This document shows positions 46,855-56,568 of a stretch of 64,000 nt of DNA, piece by piece. This DNA is from an uncultured Pelagibacteraceae bacterium (GTDB taxonomy: Bacteria; Pseudomonadota; Alphaproteobacteria; Pelagibacterales; Pelagibacteraceae), in contig CACHTB010000002.1 in assembly GCA_902582735.1 (NCBI GenBank), positions 1 to 64,000 on the forward strand, in the 5' to 3' direction. Each line of letters opens with the position of its first letter. Within the stretch, counting starts at the first letter, position 1. The position numbers were made by a program, and so were the translations under genes. The notes under the pieces were generated by a model. The model did not search any database and was not told the DNA's origin. It worked only from the letters and a program-made list of their open reading frames with translations.

Positions 46855-47763
46855 ATGAAAAGAGATAACATTATAATTGGATCAAGGGGTAGTAAGCTTG
46901 CTATAATTTATGCAGAAAAGGTAAAGAGTGAACTATCAAAATTCTATTCTGGAAAGATTGAGGTAAAAAAAATAATTACCACTGGTGATCAGAACCAAAA
47001 TGAAAGACTTTCAAGTATGGGTGGAAAAGGCATGTTCTCAAATAATATTGAAAAAGAACTTTTAGAAAATAAAATTGATATAGCCGTTCATGCTCTCAAA
47101 GATATGCCATCAGTTGATACTATCGGACTAACAACAAATTGCTTTTTGAAAAGAAATTCACCAAATGAAATTCTAATCAGTAAAAATTTAAAATTTAGTG
47201 ATCTTAAGCAAGGATCAGTTATTGGCACGTCCTCATTTAGAAGAGAATATCAGTTAAGAAATGTTAGAGCTGATTTGGTATATAAATTAATAAGAGGAAA
47301 TGTTGATACAAGAATAAAAAAATTTGAAAATAATGAGTACGATGCAATCATTTTATCAAAAGCAGGGATAGACTCTCTAAATTTAGAAAATAAAATTACA
47401 GATGAATTTGATGTTGCAAAACTAGTTCCTTGTGCTGGGCAAGGCATAATAGCAATACAGTGTAATTTAAATAATCAGGAAATACTCCAATTAATTGAAA
47501 AAATAAATCATACACAAACTAGAATTATTGCAAATACTGAAAGAGAAGTTCTTAAAATCTTAGAAGGAGATTGTGATACAGCCATAGGCGTTTTTGCAAT
47601 AATAAAGAACAATAAAATTGAACTCACAGCAGAATTATTCTCTGTTGACGGAAAAAGCAGATTTTTTATCAAGGAAGATGATGACATAGAAAATCACATG
47701 ATTTTAGCAAAAAAGATTGCAGGAGACTTGAAGATTAAATCTAAAGGATCATATAAAGGTTAA
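46855..47763 (+). CDS. hemC: Hydroxymethylbilane synthase (porphobilinogen deaminase)
   Basis: Polymerises four porphobilinogens to hydroxymethylbilane. Start: the track gives 46831, but Met at 46855 (MKRDNIIIGSRGSKLA) matches the family start and leaves 58 bp for promoters with divergent tsaD; the longer form is still possible. Motifs: HALKDMPS, GTSSFRRE, the RGNVDTRIKK substrate region, and LEGDCDTAIG with the dipyrromethane Cys. It lies one base upstream of hemD. Confidence 0.95.
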   Translation: MKRDNIIIGSRGSKLAIIYAEKVKSELSKFYSGKIEVKKIITTGDQNQNERLSSMGGKGMFSNNIEKELLENKIDIAVHALKDMPSVDTIGLTTNCFLKRNSPNEILISKNLKFSDLKQGSVIGTSSFRREYQLRNVRADLVYKLIRGNVDTRIKKFENNEYDAIILSKAGIDSLNLENKITDEFDVAKLVPCAGQGIIAIQCNLNNQEILQLIEKINHTQTRIIANTEREVLKILEGDCDTAIGVFAIIKNNKIELTAELFSVDGKSRFFIKEDDDIENHMILAKKIAGDLKIKSKGSYKG

Positions 47764-47764
47764 A

Positions 47765-48463
47765 ATGCACATACTATTAACAAGACCTCTAGAAGATTCC
47801 AAAGATTTGATTATGAGGTTTAAAGAACTAGGTCATCAAGTTTCACATTTGCCAGTAATAACAATTGAAAAAAAAGATTATGGGGACCCAAATTATAATG
47901 AATTTAAAGGAATAATTTTTACAAGTTCTAACGCAATTAAAAATTTAGACATTTCAAAAATAAATAAAGATATATTTTGTTTTTGTGTAGGAAATGCAAC
48001 AGAGAAAATTGCAAAAGAAAAAGGTTTTCAAAATATTTTTACTGCTGAAGGAAATGTTTCAAATTTGAAAGAAATAATTTTACAAAACTTCGATCCTAAA
48101 AATGGGAATTTAATTTATGTAAGTGGAGAGTTAGTTTCTTATGACTTAGACAAAGAGTTAAAATTAGAAGGTTACTATGTGAAAAGAATTATTAACTATT
48201 CTGTAAGTTCCAATGAAAAATTATCTGATGAATTTGTAGGGGAATTAAAAAATTCTATACCAGAGATAGTTTTTATTTATTCTGAAAATAGTGCTCGTAG
48301 TTATCTAAACTTGCTTAAAAAATATAATTTAATTGATAATTGGATGGATACAAATTTAATGTGTTTAGGTGAAAAATCATCAGCTGTTCTTAACGAAATA
48401 AAGTGGAAAAAAATATTTTTATTTAATCCTGGTGAAGAAGAGTATTTACTATATAAAATTTAA
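47765..48463 (+). CDS. hemD: Uroporphyrinogen-III synthase
   Basis: Closes and inverts hydroxymethylbilane to uroporphyrinogen III, the substrate of HemE. The 232-residue protein has the two-lobed HemD pattern: LLTRPLEDSKDLI at the start, IIFTSSNAIKNL, CVGNATEKIAKEKGF, and a late FIYSENSARSYLNLL. HemD is always divergent, so position after hemC carries much of the weight. Two bases separate it from the MscS gene. Confidence 0.9.
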   Translation: MHILLTRPLEDSKDLIMRFKELGHQVSHLPVITIEKKDYGDPNYNEFKGIIFTSSNAIKNLDISKINKDIFCFCVGNATEKIAKEKGFQNIFTAEGNVSNLKEIILQNFDPKNGNLIYVSGELVSYDLDKELKLEGYYVKRIINYSVSSNEKLSDEFVGELKNSIPEIVFIYSENSARSYLNLLKKYNLIDNWMDTNLMCLGEKSSAVLNEIKWKKIFLFNPGEEEYLLYKI

Positions 48464-48466
48464 ATT

Positions 48467-49552
48467 ATGGAAGTCTTAAACAATTTTAAAAGCTTATTCT
48501 TATCAGTATGGGAAAAAGGTATTCTTGGGATAGATTTTTTTCAGATCTTAATTGGTTTGGGAATTTTTCTTCTTTTTCTTATTTTTAGGGGTTTAATAAG
48601 TAGATTAATTATCAAAAAACTGGAAATAATTTCTAAACGTACAACTAATAAACTGGACGATACATTTGTTAAATCAATGATGGGACCTGCAAGGTTCCTT
48701 CCAATTGTATTAGGAGTGTTTTTCGCAAGCTATTACATGTCATTCTCTGAAGACATGAGAGATTTTGTTGACAATTTAAACAGGACTTTAATAACAATTT
48801 TGATATTTTGGATTATTCATCAAATAATAGAGCCAATTTCTTATATTTTAAGTGGATTAGATAAAATTTTAACAAGAGAACTAATTGGTTGGATTATCAA
48901 ATCTTTAAAAATTTTAATTTTTATTTTGGGTGCCGCTGCAGTTCTCGAATTATGGGGAATAAAAATTGGACCAATTATTGCTGGTTTAGGTTTATTTGGA
49001 GTTGCTGTTGCATTAGGTGCGCAAGACTTATTTAAAAATTTAATTTCAGGAATTTTAGTTCTAGTTGAAAAAAGATTTAGAATGGGTGATTGGATCAGAG
49101 TAGATGGAATAATAGAGGGAGTAGTTGAGAAAATTGGATTTAGATCTACGGTGATAAGAAAATTTGATAAATCACTTGCTATAATTCCAAATTTTCAATT
49201 TGCTGAAAATGCTGTGATAAATGTTAGTCAAACTACTAATTGGTTAATAAGTTGGATAATTACACTTCAATACGACACTACAGTTGACCAACTTAAAACT
49301 ATAAGGAATCAAATAGAAGAACATATAAATAAAAGCGAGGATTTTGATCAATCCATTGGAGTAGCTGTGAGAGTAGACAAATTCGCAGACAGTTCCATAG
49401 ATATGTACGTTAGATGTTTCAGTAAAACAAATAGTTGGAATGAATGGTTAAAAGTAAAAGAGAGTTTGGCGATTTCAATAAAGCAAATAGTTGAGACAAA
49501 TAAAGCTTCTTTTGCATTCCCAAGTCAATCAATATATGTAGAAAAAAAATGA
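48467..49552 (+). CDS. MscS-family mechanosensitive channel
   Basis: Small-conductance mechanosensitive channel that releases solutes on hypo-osmotic shock. The 361-residue protein has four or so N-terminal membrane segments and the pore helix GPIIAGLGLFGVAVALGAQDLFKNLISGI, then the beta domain GDWIRVDGIIEGVVEKIGFRST. The C-terminal mixed domain follows. It overlaps the yggT start by four bases. Confidence 0.95.
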   Translation: MEVLNNFKSLFLSVWEKGILGIDFFQILIGLGIFLLFLIFRGLISRLIIKKLEIISKRTTNKLDDTFVKSMMGPARFLPIVLGVFFASYYMSFSEDMRDFVDNLNRTLITILIFWIIHQIIEPISYILSGLDKILTRELIGWIIKSLKILIFILGAAAVLELWGIKIGPIIAGLGLFGVAVALGAQDLFKNLISGILVLVEKRFRMGDWIRVDGIIEGVVEKIGFRSTVIRKFDKSLAIIPNFQFAENAVINVSQTTNWLISWIITLQYDTTVDQLKTIRNQIEEHINKSEDFDQSIGVAVRVDKFADSSIDMYVRCFSKTNSWNEWLKVKESLAISIKQIVETNKASFAFPSQSIYVEKK

Positions 49553-49842
49553 TAGCTATTTATTACTTAGCTCTTCAAGTTCTGAAATTGTATTCTTATG
49601 TGGTAATTGGCTATGTAATTTTAAGTTGGTTGGTTGGTTTTAATATCATAAATACTTCAAACAGATTTGTTTATTCCATATTACAGTTTGGTTATAGGTT
49701 TACCGAACCAGCCCTATCAAGAATTAAAAGATTTCTTCCTAATTTAGGTGCTTTTGACATTTCACCAATCATTCTTCTTTTGTTGATATGGTTTGTAGAA
49801 ATGTGTATGAAGCTTTACTTAGCACCAATTATATTTAATTAA
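49549..49842 (+). CDS. YggT-family membrane protein
   Basis: 97-residue inner-membrane protein of the YggT family, two membrane segments. The signature is FTEPALSRIKRFLPNLGAFDISPIILLLLIW, strongly conserved in the family. Function undefined; YggT genes often sit near division or envelope genes. It overlaps the channel gene by ATGA and lies three bases before folD. Confidence 0.92.
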   Translation: MIAIYYLALQVLKLYSYVVIGYVILSWLVGFNIINTSNRFVYSILQFGYRFTEPALSRIKRFLPNLGAFDISPIILLLLIWFVEMCMKLYLAPIIFN

Positions 49843-49845
49843 TTT

Positions 49846-50691
49846 ATGATTTTAATCGATGGAAAAAAAGCTGCGGCTGAACTTAGACAGGAACTAAAAG
49901 AAGAAGTTTCTGAATTAAAAAAAAAATATAATCAGGTTCCTGGTTTAACGGTAATACTAATAGGAGATTTAACTCCTAGTCAAATTTATGTTAGAAATAA
50001 GGAGAAATCAGCAATTGAGGTCGGCTTAAAATCTGATGTAATAAGGTATCCAGACTCAGTCGAAGAAAAAACTGTTTTAGAAAAAATAGAAGAGCTAAAT
50101 AAAGATAATAGTGTCTCAGGAATTTTAGTACAGCTTCCACTGCCAAAGCATATTGATAAACAGAAAGTTATTGAGGCTATCGATCCAGCAAAAGATGTTG
50201 ATGGATTTCATCCTATGAATGTTGGTAATTTATCCTCTGGATATGAAAGCTCAATTCCATGTACACCTCTTGGATGTTATCTACTTATTAAAAAAATTGA
50301 ACCTAACTTAAACGGAAAAAAGGCAGTTGTAGTTGGTAGATCAAATTTAAACGGAAAACCCATGACACAATTATTATTAAAGGAAAATTGCACTGTAATT
50401 ATTACTCATTCAAAAACAAAAGATTTAAAAGCAGAGTGTTTAGAGGGGGATATTATAGTAGCAGCAGTTGGTATACCTGAATTAGTAAAAGGTGACTGGG
50501 TTAAAAAAGATGCAATTGTTATAGATGTTGGAATTAATAAAACGGAAAAAGGTATAGTTGGAGATGTAGCTTTTGAAGAAGTTTCAAAAGTAGCTAAGGC
50601 GCTCACTCCTGTTCCAGGTGGTGTAGGACCAATGACAATAGCTTGCTTGTTAAAAAATACGATTGAGTGTTTTAAGAGAGCAAATAAATAA
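49846..50691 (+). CDS. folD: Methylenetetrahydrofolate dehydrogenase / methenyl-THF cyclohydrolase
   Basis: Bifunctional NADP-dependent enzyme that links methylene-THF to formyl-THF, feeding one-carbon units to PurH and MnmEG. The 281-residue protein has SQIYVRNKEKSAIEVGL with the catalytic Lys, QLPLPKHID, VGRSNLNGKPM as the Rossmann part, and PVPGGVGPMTIA at the end. It ends six bases from the convergent permease gene. Confidence 0.97.
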   Translation: MILIDGKKAAAELRQELKEEVSELKKKYNQVPGLTVILIGDLTPSQIYVRNKEKSAIEVGLKSDVIRYPDSVEEKTVLEKIEELNKDNSVSGILVQLPLPKHIDKQKVIEAIDPAKDVDGFHPMNVGNLSSGYESSIPCTPLGCYLLIKKIEPNLNGKKAVVVGRSNLNGKPMTQLLLKENCTVIITHSKTKDLKAECLEGDIIVAAVGIPELVKGDWVKKDAIVIDVGINKTEKGIVGDVAFEEVSKVAKALTPVPGGVGPMTIACLLKNTIECFKRANK

Positions 50692-50697
50692 ATTTAG

Positions 50698-53235
50698 CTA
50701 TTGATTTCTTATTAAAGGATACACTTTAGGATTTAAATATTTTAAATTGGTAACCATAATTAAAACCAAAGTCACCAATCCTACTGAAGAACATAGGTAA
50801 ACTAAAACTTTAAAATCAAATTTCCATAGTAAATCAAATATATTTTCTACAATAAATTTTGAACCAGTCACTGCAAAAAATGTTGCAATTAATATTACAG
50901 ACATAAAAATAATAAAAAATTCTATTATAGAGGAGTATACAATATCTTTTTTTGAAAAACCTAAAATTTTAAATACAAGATTTTGGTATTCTTTAACTTT
51001 ACCCTGCACCATTATTGCACTTGTTATAACAATTAACCCAATAACTATTGTTACTGCAGATATGAGTGTAACTGCTATAAAAACTTTGTTTAAAACAGCA
51101 GTTACTTTGGTCAAATAATCTGCAATTTTAATCATGGATAGACTAGGCAATACTTCTAACATTAATGTTTCATCGAATTTGTCTGGATCATTAAATTTAG
51201 CAGTTGCTAAATATTCATGAGGAATATTTTTGGCAAACTGTGGGTTAAATAACATTGCAAAGTTAATGCTCAAATCACGATAATCAACTTCTCTAAAATT
51301 AATTACTTTGCCATCAATCTCACGTCCATAAATATTTAAAGTAAAAATATCTCCTAATTTAATTTTAAAATCACTTGCAACTTTTGCATCAAGAGATATT
51401 TGAAGCTCGTTGGGCTTAGATAAATCCCACCACTCTCCTTGTAAAATGGGGTTATCTTTAGGAACATTTTCAACCCAAGATGATCTTCTCTCACTACCAA
51501 TAACCCAATAACTATCATTGTCTGGTTTGATATATGTATTAGGATTTACACCATTAATTTTAACTATTCCGGATGAAACTATAGGCACAATCTCAATATT
51601 TGCATCAGGATCCATATTATAAATACCTTTTTCAAATTTTTCTTTTTCGCCTTTTTGAATTCCAACAAAAAAATAATCAGGAGCAATATCTGGTATAGAT
51701 TTGGCAATTTCTCTTTTAAAATTTGTTCCAACTAATGCTAAAGTTAAAAGCAAAGTTAGACCTAACCCCAAAGACATAACCGTAATTGGGGTAATACTTT
51801 TAGTTTGGGTAATATTTTTAATTGATACTTTTAAAAGGATATTAGAGCTAAAATTAAACTTTTTGAGTGAATATATTACAATTTTTGAAAGTAGAAAAAA
51901 AATAATTAAACAATTAAAAAATGCCACAAAGTATCCAAAGCTATATGTGGCCTTTTCAGAACTAAATGTAAATATCAATACTAAAGCCGACAGTAAAATA
52001 ATACTTAATGTTATTGATTTCTTTGAGTAGTAAAATTGTAGATTTTGAAAAACATTTCTAAATAAGTTTGAAGCTTTAACTTGATCAATTGAGCTTATTG
52101 TTGGTATGGAGAAAATAATTAGAACTAATAATCCCACTAAAAAAATTTTTATAAAATTTATCAATGAAAATTTTGGATAAACATTTAGTCCTAGTCCATC
52201 AGATAAATATTTATCAACAACAGGTATTATTAAAAAACTCGAAACATAAGAAATTACTGTAATGATAAATAATAAGATTAATAATTGAAGATAATATAAA
52301 TTTTTTATATTAACTGAATAAAATCCAACTGCTTTTCTCACTGCAATAGACATATTATTTTGATTTATGAAAGATAATAAAGTATTAGCAATACCTATAC
52401 CTGCAATTAAGATCGCACTTATTGAGACCAAAGAAAGAAACTGAGAAAAACTATTAATTATTCTTTTAAGACCACTCGCTGAGTTTTCAGGATATCTAAG
52501 CTTTACTTTTTCATCATTTTTAAAAATATTTTTAATTCTTTTCTCAATTTTATCTGGATCATCATTTAAATTAAACTTTACTTTATATTCATAATTTAGA
52601 AAGCTTCCTATTCCATTTAACTTTAATATTTCCAAGGTTTGCTTTCCTGCCAGTGCCCAGTCACCGAATGCAACAAATCCGCTGACATCTGGCACTGACT
52701 TTATTATTCCAATTACAGTGAAAATTTGATCTTGTACTTTTACCTTTTCATTTATCTTTATTTTTAATGTTTTCGATAAGCTCTCATTAATTAGTATTGT
52801 ATTTGGCTCCTCTTGCATCCTATCAAATGCACCTTTTGGTTCGTAAATAACTTTTCCATACAAAGGGTATTTTTCATCAACAGTTTTTATTCTCGTAAAT
52901 AATGATTTATTTTTTGTTCTACCTACTGTTGATAGCATTGTGCTAAATTCTATCATCTGAGAAACAGTTGAAAATTCTTTGACTTTATTTACTAAATTGA
53001 GATTTCCTTGGTTTCTATTGTAATCAATCTCAAGATCTCCTCCTAATAAAACTTTAGCATTGTCATTTAGCTCTTTTTTTAAACTATCTTCAATTGTAAA
53101 GATTGCACTTAATATAAAAAGACTAATAAACAATGTTAAAATGATGCTCGATATTTTTTTATAGTTTCTACCTAAATCTTTTGAGGCGTATTTGAAAATT
53201 AAAGTAAATTCAGAATATTTATTTAATTTTTCCAT
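50698..53235 (-). CDS. ABC transporter permease (FtsX/YbbP-like)
   Basis: Large permease of the MacB/FtsX superfamily. The 845-residue protein has an N-terminal membrane segment near 30-47, a periplasmic MacB_PCD domain, the FtsX domain around 270-400 with three or four segments, a second set near 430-510, another periplasmic domain, and a final FtsX set at 720-840. The double-FtsX layout fits YbbP, the partner of YbbA. The substrate is probably a lipid or lipoprotein-like molecule. Very divergent loops. Confidence 0.86.
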   Translation of the reverse strand: MEKLNKYSEFTLIFKYASKDLGRNYKKISSIILTLFISLFILSAIFTIEDSLKKELNDNAKVLLGGDLEIDYNRNQGNLNLVNKVKEFSTVSQMIEFSTMLSTVGRTKNKSLFTRIKTVDEKYPLYGKVIYEPKGAFDRMQEEPNTILINESLSKTLKIKINEKVKVQDQIFTVIGIIKSVPDVSGFVAFGDWALAGKQTLEILKLNGIGSFLNYEYKVKFNLNDDPDKIEKRIKNIFKNDEKVKLRYPENSASGLKRIINSFSQFLSLVSISAILIAGIGIANTLLSFINQNNMSIAVRKAVGFYSVNIKNLYYLQLLILLFIITVISYVSSFLIIPVVDKYLSDGLGLNVYPKFSLINFIKIFLVGLLVLIIFSIPTISSIDQVKASNLFRNVFQNLQFYYSKKSITLSIILLSALVLIFTFSSEKATYSFGYFVAFFNCLIIFFLLSKIVIYSLKKFNFSSNILLKVSIKNITQTKSITPITVMSLGLGLTLLLTLALVGTNFKREIAKSIPDIAPDYFFVGIQKGEKEKFEKGIYNMDPDANIEIVPIVSSGIVKINGVNPNTYIKPDNDSYWVIGSERRSSWVENVPKDNPILQGEWWDLSKPNELQISLDAKVASDFKIKLGDIFTLNIYGREIDGKVINFREVDYRDLSINFAMLFNPQFAKNIPHEYLATAKFNDPDKFDETLMLEVLPSLSMIKIADYLTKVTAVLNKVFIAVTLISAVTIVIGLIVITSAIMVQGKVKEYQNLVFKILGFSKKDIVYSSIIEFFIIFMSVILIATFFAVTGSKFIVENIFDLLWKFDFKVLVYLCSSVGLVTLVLIMVTNLKYLNPKVYPLIRNQ

Positions 53236-53884
53236 CTTTTATATTTATTTTTCGTTTTGATTTGTCTGCTAACTTTGGGTCATGGGTAACTATAATTAAA
53301 GAAGACCCCTCTTCTTTTACATATTTAAATAATATATCAGAAATCATTAAAGAGTTCTCCGTATCCAAGTTTCCGGTTGGTTCATCTGCTAATATCAAGT
53401 CTGGTTTCATTGCAATAGCTCTTGCGATAGCTACTCTTTGTTGCTCTCCTCCTGATAGTTGACTTGGAAGATTATTAAATCTGTGTTTCAAACCAAATCT
53501 ATCTAATAATATTTTTGCTTCTTTCTTAGGATTTTTGAATTTATTAAGTTCTAAAGTTAAAGCTACATTTTCAAGAGCAGTATAATTTGGAATTAAATAG
53601 AAAGACTGAAATATAATTCCTATACTTTTCTTTCTGACTTCAGAGATTTCATCCTCAGTTAGACTTGTTATTTCTTTTTCTTTGAAAATAATTTTGCCTG
53701 AGGTTGGACGCTCAAGTCCACCAATTAACATAATCAAACTTGTTTTTCCAGATCCACTTTCCCCAACTACGGAAACTGTTTCTTTTTTTTTTATTATTAG
53801 ATCAATATTATTTAAAACACTTATGTTCTTTTTCCCAGTTTGGTATTTGAGATTTATTTTTTTTAATTTAAGAAGTGTAGTCAT
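53219..53884 (-). CDS. ABC transporter ATP-binding protein (YbbA/LolD-like)
   Basis: ATPase subunit of the FtsX-type exporter encoded just downstream. Walker A is GESGSGKTSL, the signature is LSGGEQQRVAIARA, and Walker B is DLILADEPTGNLD. The track start at 53932 would read through the divergent esterase; Met at 53884 (MTTLLKLKKINLKY) gives the normal 221 residues. The start codon overlaps that of the divergent tesA-like gene by two bases. It overlaps the permease gene by 17 bp. Confidence 0.93.
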   Translation of the reverse strand: MTTLLKLKKINLKYQTGKKNISVLNNIDLIIKKKETVSVVGESGSGKTSLIMLIGGLERPTSGKIIFKEKEITSLTEDEISEVRKKSIGIIFQSFYLIPNYTALENVALTLELNKFKNPKKEAKILLDRFGLKHRFNNLPSQLSGGEQQRVAIARAIAMKPDLILADEPTGNLDTENSLMISDILFKYVKEEGSSLIIVTHDPKLADKSKRKINIKDGKIK

Positions 53885-54491
53885 GAATAAAATTTTATTT
53901 ATAAAAATTTTGCTGTTCTTTCTAGTGCACATAAACGCAAGCGCAATAGAAAAGGTATTATTATTTGGAGATAGTTTAATGGCAGGTTATGGTTTACCTA
54001 AAGAGCAACATTTATCCTTAGTTTTAGAAAATAATCTTAAGAGTGATGGATTAAATATTGAAGTAATAAACGGTAGTGTTTCTGGAAGCACCTCATCTGG
54101 TGGATTAAATAGAGCTGAATGGAGCTTATCAGAATCTGGTATTGATCTAATAGTACTGAGTCTAGGTGCAAACGATATGCTTAGAGGTATCAAACCAAAC
54201 GAGACAGAGAAAAATTTAGAGGAAATTATTAAGATTGCCAAAAATAAAAAAATCGAAATTATATTAGCGGGAATTGTTGCCCCTACTACACATGGGGCTA
54301 AATATAAAAAACAATTTGATCAGATTTATCCAAAGTTATCAAAAAAATACAGTCTTCCATTTATTCCTTTTTTACTGGAAGGTGTTGCCTTAAAAGCTGA
54401 TCTAAATCAACAAGATGGAATTCATCCTAACAAAGAAGGCACTATTGTTATAAGTAATACAATACAAAACAAGATTTTAGAAAACTATTAA
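53883..54491 (+). CDS. tesA: GDSL/SGNH esterase (TesA/arylesterase-like)
   Basis: Periplasmic SGNH hydrolase acting on acyl or aryl esters. The start ATG at 53883 gives a signal peptide MNKILFIKILLFFLVHINASA; the 269-residue form in the ORF track has a spurious upstream extension. Block I is LFGDSLMAGYG with the nucleophile Ser31, block III is LGANDMLRG, and the catalytic Asp/His are in DGIHPN near the C-terminus. The 202-residue length fits. Divergence from ybbA-ybbP is also seen in E. coli. Confidence 0.92.
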   Translation: MNKILFIKILLFFLVHINASAIEKVLLFGDSLMAGYGLPKEQHLSLVLENNLKSDGLNIEVINGSVSGSTSSGGLNRAEWSLSESGIDLIVLSLGANDMLRGIKPNETEKNLEEIIKIAKNKKIEIILAGIVAPTTHGAKYKKQFDQIYPKLSKKYSLPFIPFLLEGVALKADLNQQDGIHPNKEGTIVISNTIQNKILENY

Positions 54492-54508
54492 AATCAACTT
54501 TTTAATAT

Positions 54509-55510
54509 ATGAAAAAAAAATATCATCATTTAGAAAATGGAACATTTCGAAATCCAGAGGGTTCAAAAGTTAAAGATATAAATTTTAATTGGTCATTTAA
54601 AGTATTTAATAAAGAAAAAAAGAAAATAGATATGACACTTCCTTCTGAACATGTTGTTAAAAAAGAGAAAGTTTTATCTGACTTGAAAAACTTTAAAAAC
54701 GAAGATTATGTTGCCTGGATAGGTCACGCAACTTTTTTAATGAAATTTGGTGAAACAACTATAATAACAGATCCAGTTTTTTCAAAAAATGCCGGACCTC
54801 TATTTTTTGGACCTAAAAGATTCACTAAACCTGCTTTAAAGTTAAATGAAATTCCTAAAATAGATGTTTTTTTACTTACTCATAACCATTACGATCACCA
54901 GGACATGACCACTATAAGAAAATTTCCTTTTAAAGATGTTAAAGTTCTAACTCCTTTAAAACTAGGAAAATATTTTATTAAGAATAGTTACAAAGATGTG
55001 AATGAAATGGATTGGTATGAACAAATTGAAATAGGAGATGACATTAAAATTACTTTTTTGCCTGCAGTCCATTGGTCAAAGAGAGGTCTTACAGATACAA
55101 ATAAAACCTTGTGGGGAAGTTATTTAATCGATTATAAAGGAAAAAAAATTTTATTTGCCTGTGATACAGGTGTTGGGAAAATTTATAAAGAGTTAGGGGA
55201 AAAATATGGTCCGATTGAATTAACATTTATTAACATTGGAGCATACAATTTTTATCCTATGGCTTCCGTTAAAGACTCGTCCTCTTACCATACAAATCCT
55301 GAAGAAGCTCTTAGTTTAGCTAGAGACTTAAAAAGTAAAAAAGTAATTGGAATGCATTGGGGTACTTTTGTTTTGTCATTAGAACCTATAGCGGAACCAC
55401 CTTTAAGGTTTAAAGATAATGCAACTAAGTATGGTTTTAAAAGAAATGACGCAATTATTTATAAAATTGGAGAGTTTAAGTTACTTAAAGATCTTATAGA
55501 TTTTAACTAA
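54509..55510 (+). CDS. MBL-fold metallo-hydrolase (UlaG/NAPE-PLD-like)
   Basis: Metallo-beta-lactamase-fold hydrolase of the Lactamase_B_2 type. The 333-residue protein has WIGHATFLMKFGETTIITDPVF, the metal-binding LTHNHYDHQDMTT, AVHWSKRG, ACDTGVGK and the C-terminal GMHWGTFVLS. Similar proteins include N-acylphosphatidylethanolamine phospholipase D and RomA-like proteins, so a phospholipid substrate is possible. Not signal-bearing. It follows the esterase by 17 bp and overlaps the next convergent gene by 8 bp. Confidence 0.88.
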   Translation: MKKKYHHLENGTFRNPEGSKVKDINFNWSFKVFNKEKKKIDMTLPSEHVVKKEKVLSDLKNFKNEDYVAWIGHATFLMKFGETTIITDPVFSKNAGPLFFGPKRFTKPALKLNEIPKIDVFLLTHNHYDHQDMTTIRKFPFKDVKVLTPLKLGKYFIKNSYKDVNEMDWYEQIEIGDDIKITFLPAVHWSKRGLTDTNKTLWGSYLIDYKGKKILFACDTGVGKIYKELGEKYGPIELTFINIGAYNFYPMASVKDSSSYHTNPEEALSLARDLKSKKVIGMHWGTFVLSLEPIAEPPLRFKDNATKYGFKRNDAIIYKIGEFKLLKDLIDFN

Positions 55511-56567
55511 TTTTTTGCATTATCCAAAGTCCGTTCTGATTTAAAAAAAATAGTTTTCCACTTATGGGGTGAATTTGTATATCTCTGATACGTCCAATCT
55601 TGTTCTTAAATATCACTTCTTCCTTAACGTTTGATATGTCATTAAAATCTAACTTACGTAACGATTTGTCTTTCAAAGATGTTATTAATGCTTTCCCATT
55701 CCACTCTTTAAACTCTTTACCTTTGTAAATTGTGATTGCGCTAGTTGCTATCGAGGGAACCCAATATTGAATTGCTTTTGTAAACCCTGGTTTCCATTTA
55801 GGTCCGATTGGTGTCCCAGAATAGTTTGTTCCTCCCCAACCAAGAATTTTCCAACCATAATTTTCTCCTTTTTTTGCTTCACCAAACCAATCTCCTCCTT
55901 TAGCACCATGATTACTCATATAAACTTTTCCGTCAAAGGGTGAAACAGTTAGTCCTTGCGGATTTCTAATACCAATTTGATAAATTTCAGGTAACCAGTT
56001 GGGTTTTCCATCAAATTTAGGATTATCATTTGGAATACTTCCATCTAAATGAATTCTGATTATGCTACCTGGATGTTTTGATGCATCTTGTGCAATCATG
56101 CCTTTACCTCTTTCACCAGCTGATGCGAAAAGATAATTATCTTTGATAGCTAACCTTGAGCCAAAATGATAGCCTGAATTTATGGGTGGATTAGCTTGGA
56201 ATATATTTTTAAATTCTAATTTTTTTTTATTTAGATTTGCTAAAGCTATCGAAGTACTAGTTTTTGAATTTCCTCTATTCTCTGTATATGAAATCCAAAT
56301 TTTATTGTCTTTATGTAAAATATCAAGTAAGCCTCCTTGTCCATCCTCTAAAAAATTAAGATTGTGCTCAACATTGATAACTTGATTATTAATTATATTT
56401 ACAATTTTTATGAGACCACTTTTTTCGGTTATTATTATTTCGTTGTTATTTAAAAAAGAAGATCCCCATGGATTATTCAAATCTGTAACTTTAATGATTT
56501 TATAATTTTCTGAACTAGCTTTTGAAAATGAGAGAATAAAAATAAATAGAAAAAAAAATTTTTTCAC
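55503..56567 (-). CDS. PQQ-dependent aldose-dehydrogenase-like protein
   Basis: Secreted beta-propeller of the soluble glucose/sorbosone dehydrogenase (YliI/Asd) family. The track start at 56633 lies inside the SDR gene; the GTG at 56567, one base after the SDR stop, gives a clean signal peptide (KKFFFLFIFILSFSKASS) and 354 residues. Family blocks: NPWGSSFLNNNEIIITEKSG, SGYHFGSRLAIKDNYLF, EIYQIGIRNPQGLTVSPFDG, and the WGEAKKGENYGWK-like GDWFGEAKKGENYGW. No PQQ synthesis genes are in the window, so the cofactor source is unknown. Confidence 0.86.
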   Translation of the reverse strand: MKKFFFLFIFILSFSKASSENYKIIKVTDLNNPWGSSFLNNNEIIITEKSGLIKIVNIINNQVINVEHNLNFLEDGQGGLLDILHKDNKIWISYTENRGNSKTSTSIALANLNKKKLEFKNIFQANPPINSGYHFGSRLAIKDNYLFASAGERGKGMIAQDASKHPGSIIRIHLDGSIPNDNPKFDGKPNWLPEIYQIGIRNPQGLTVSPFDGKVYMSNHGAKGGDWFGEAKKGENYGWKILGWGGTNYSGTPIGPKWKPGFTKAIQYWVPSIATSAITIYKGKEFKEWNGKALITSLKDKSLRKLDFNDISNVKEEVIFKNKIGRIRDIQIHPISGKLFFLNQNGLWIMQKIS

Positions 56568-56568
56568 T

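Noticed and set aside
51701-52030. Plus-strand 109-residue ORF inside the permease gene
   Set aside because: Antisense shadow of a long, well-supported coding frame; hydrophobic composition reflects the permease complement.
53682-53882. Upstream extension of the tesA-like ORF in the track
   Set aside because: It runs antisense through the ABC ATPase gene; the ATG at 53883 starts a proper signal peptide.
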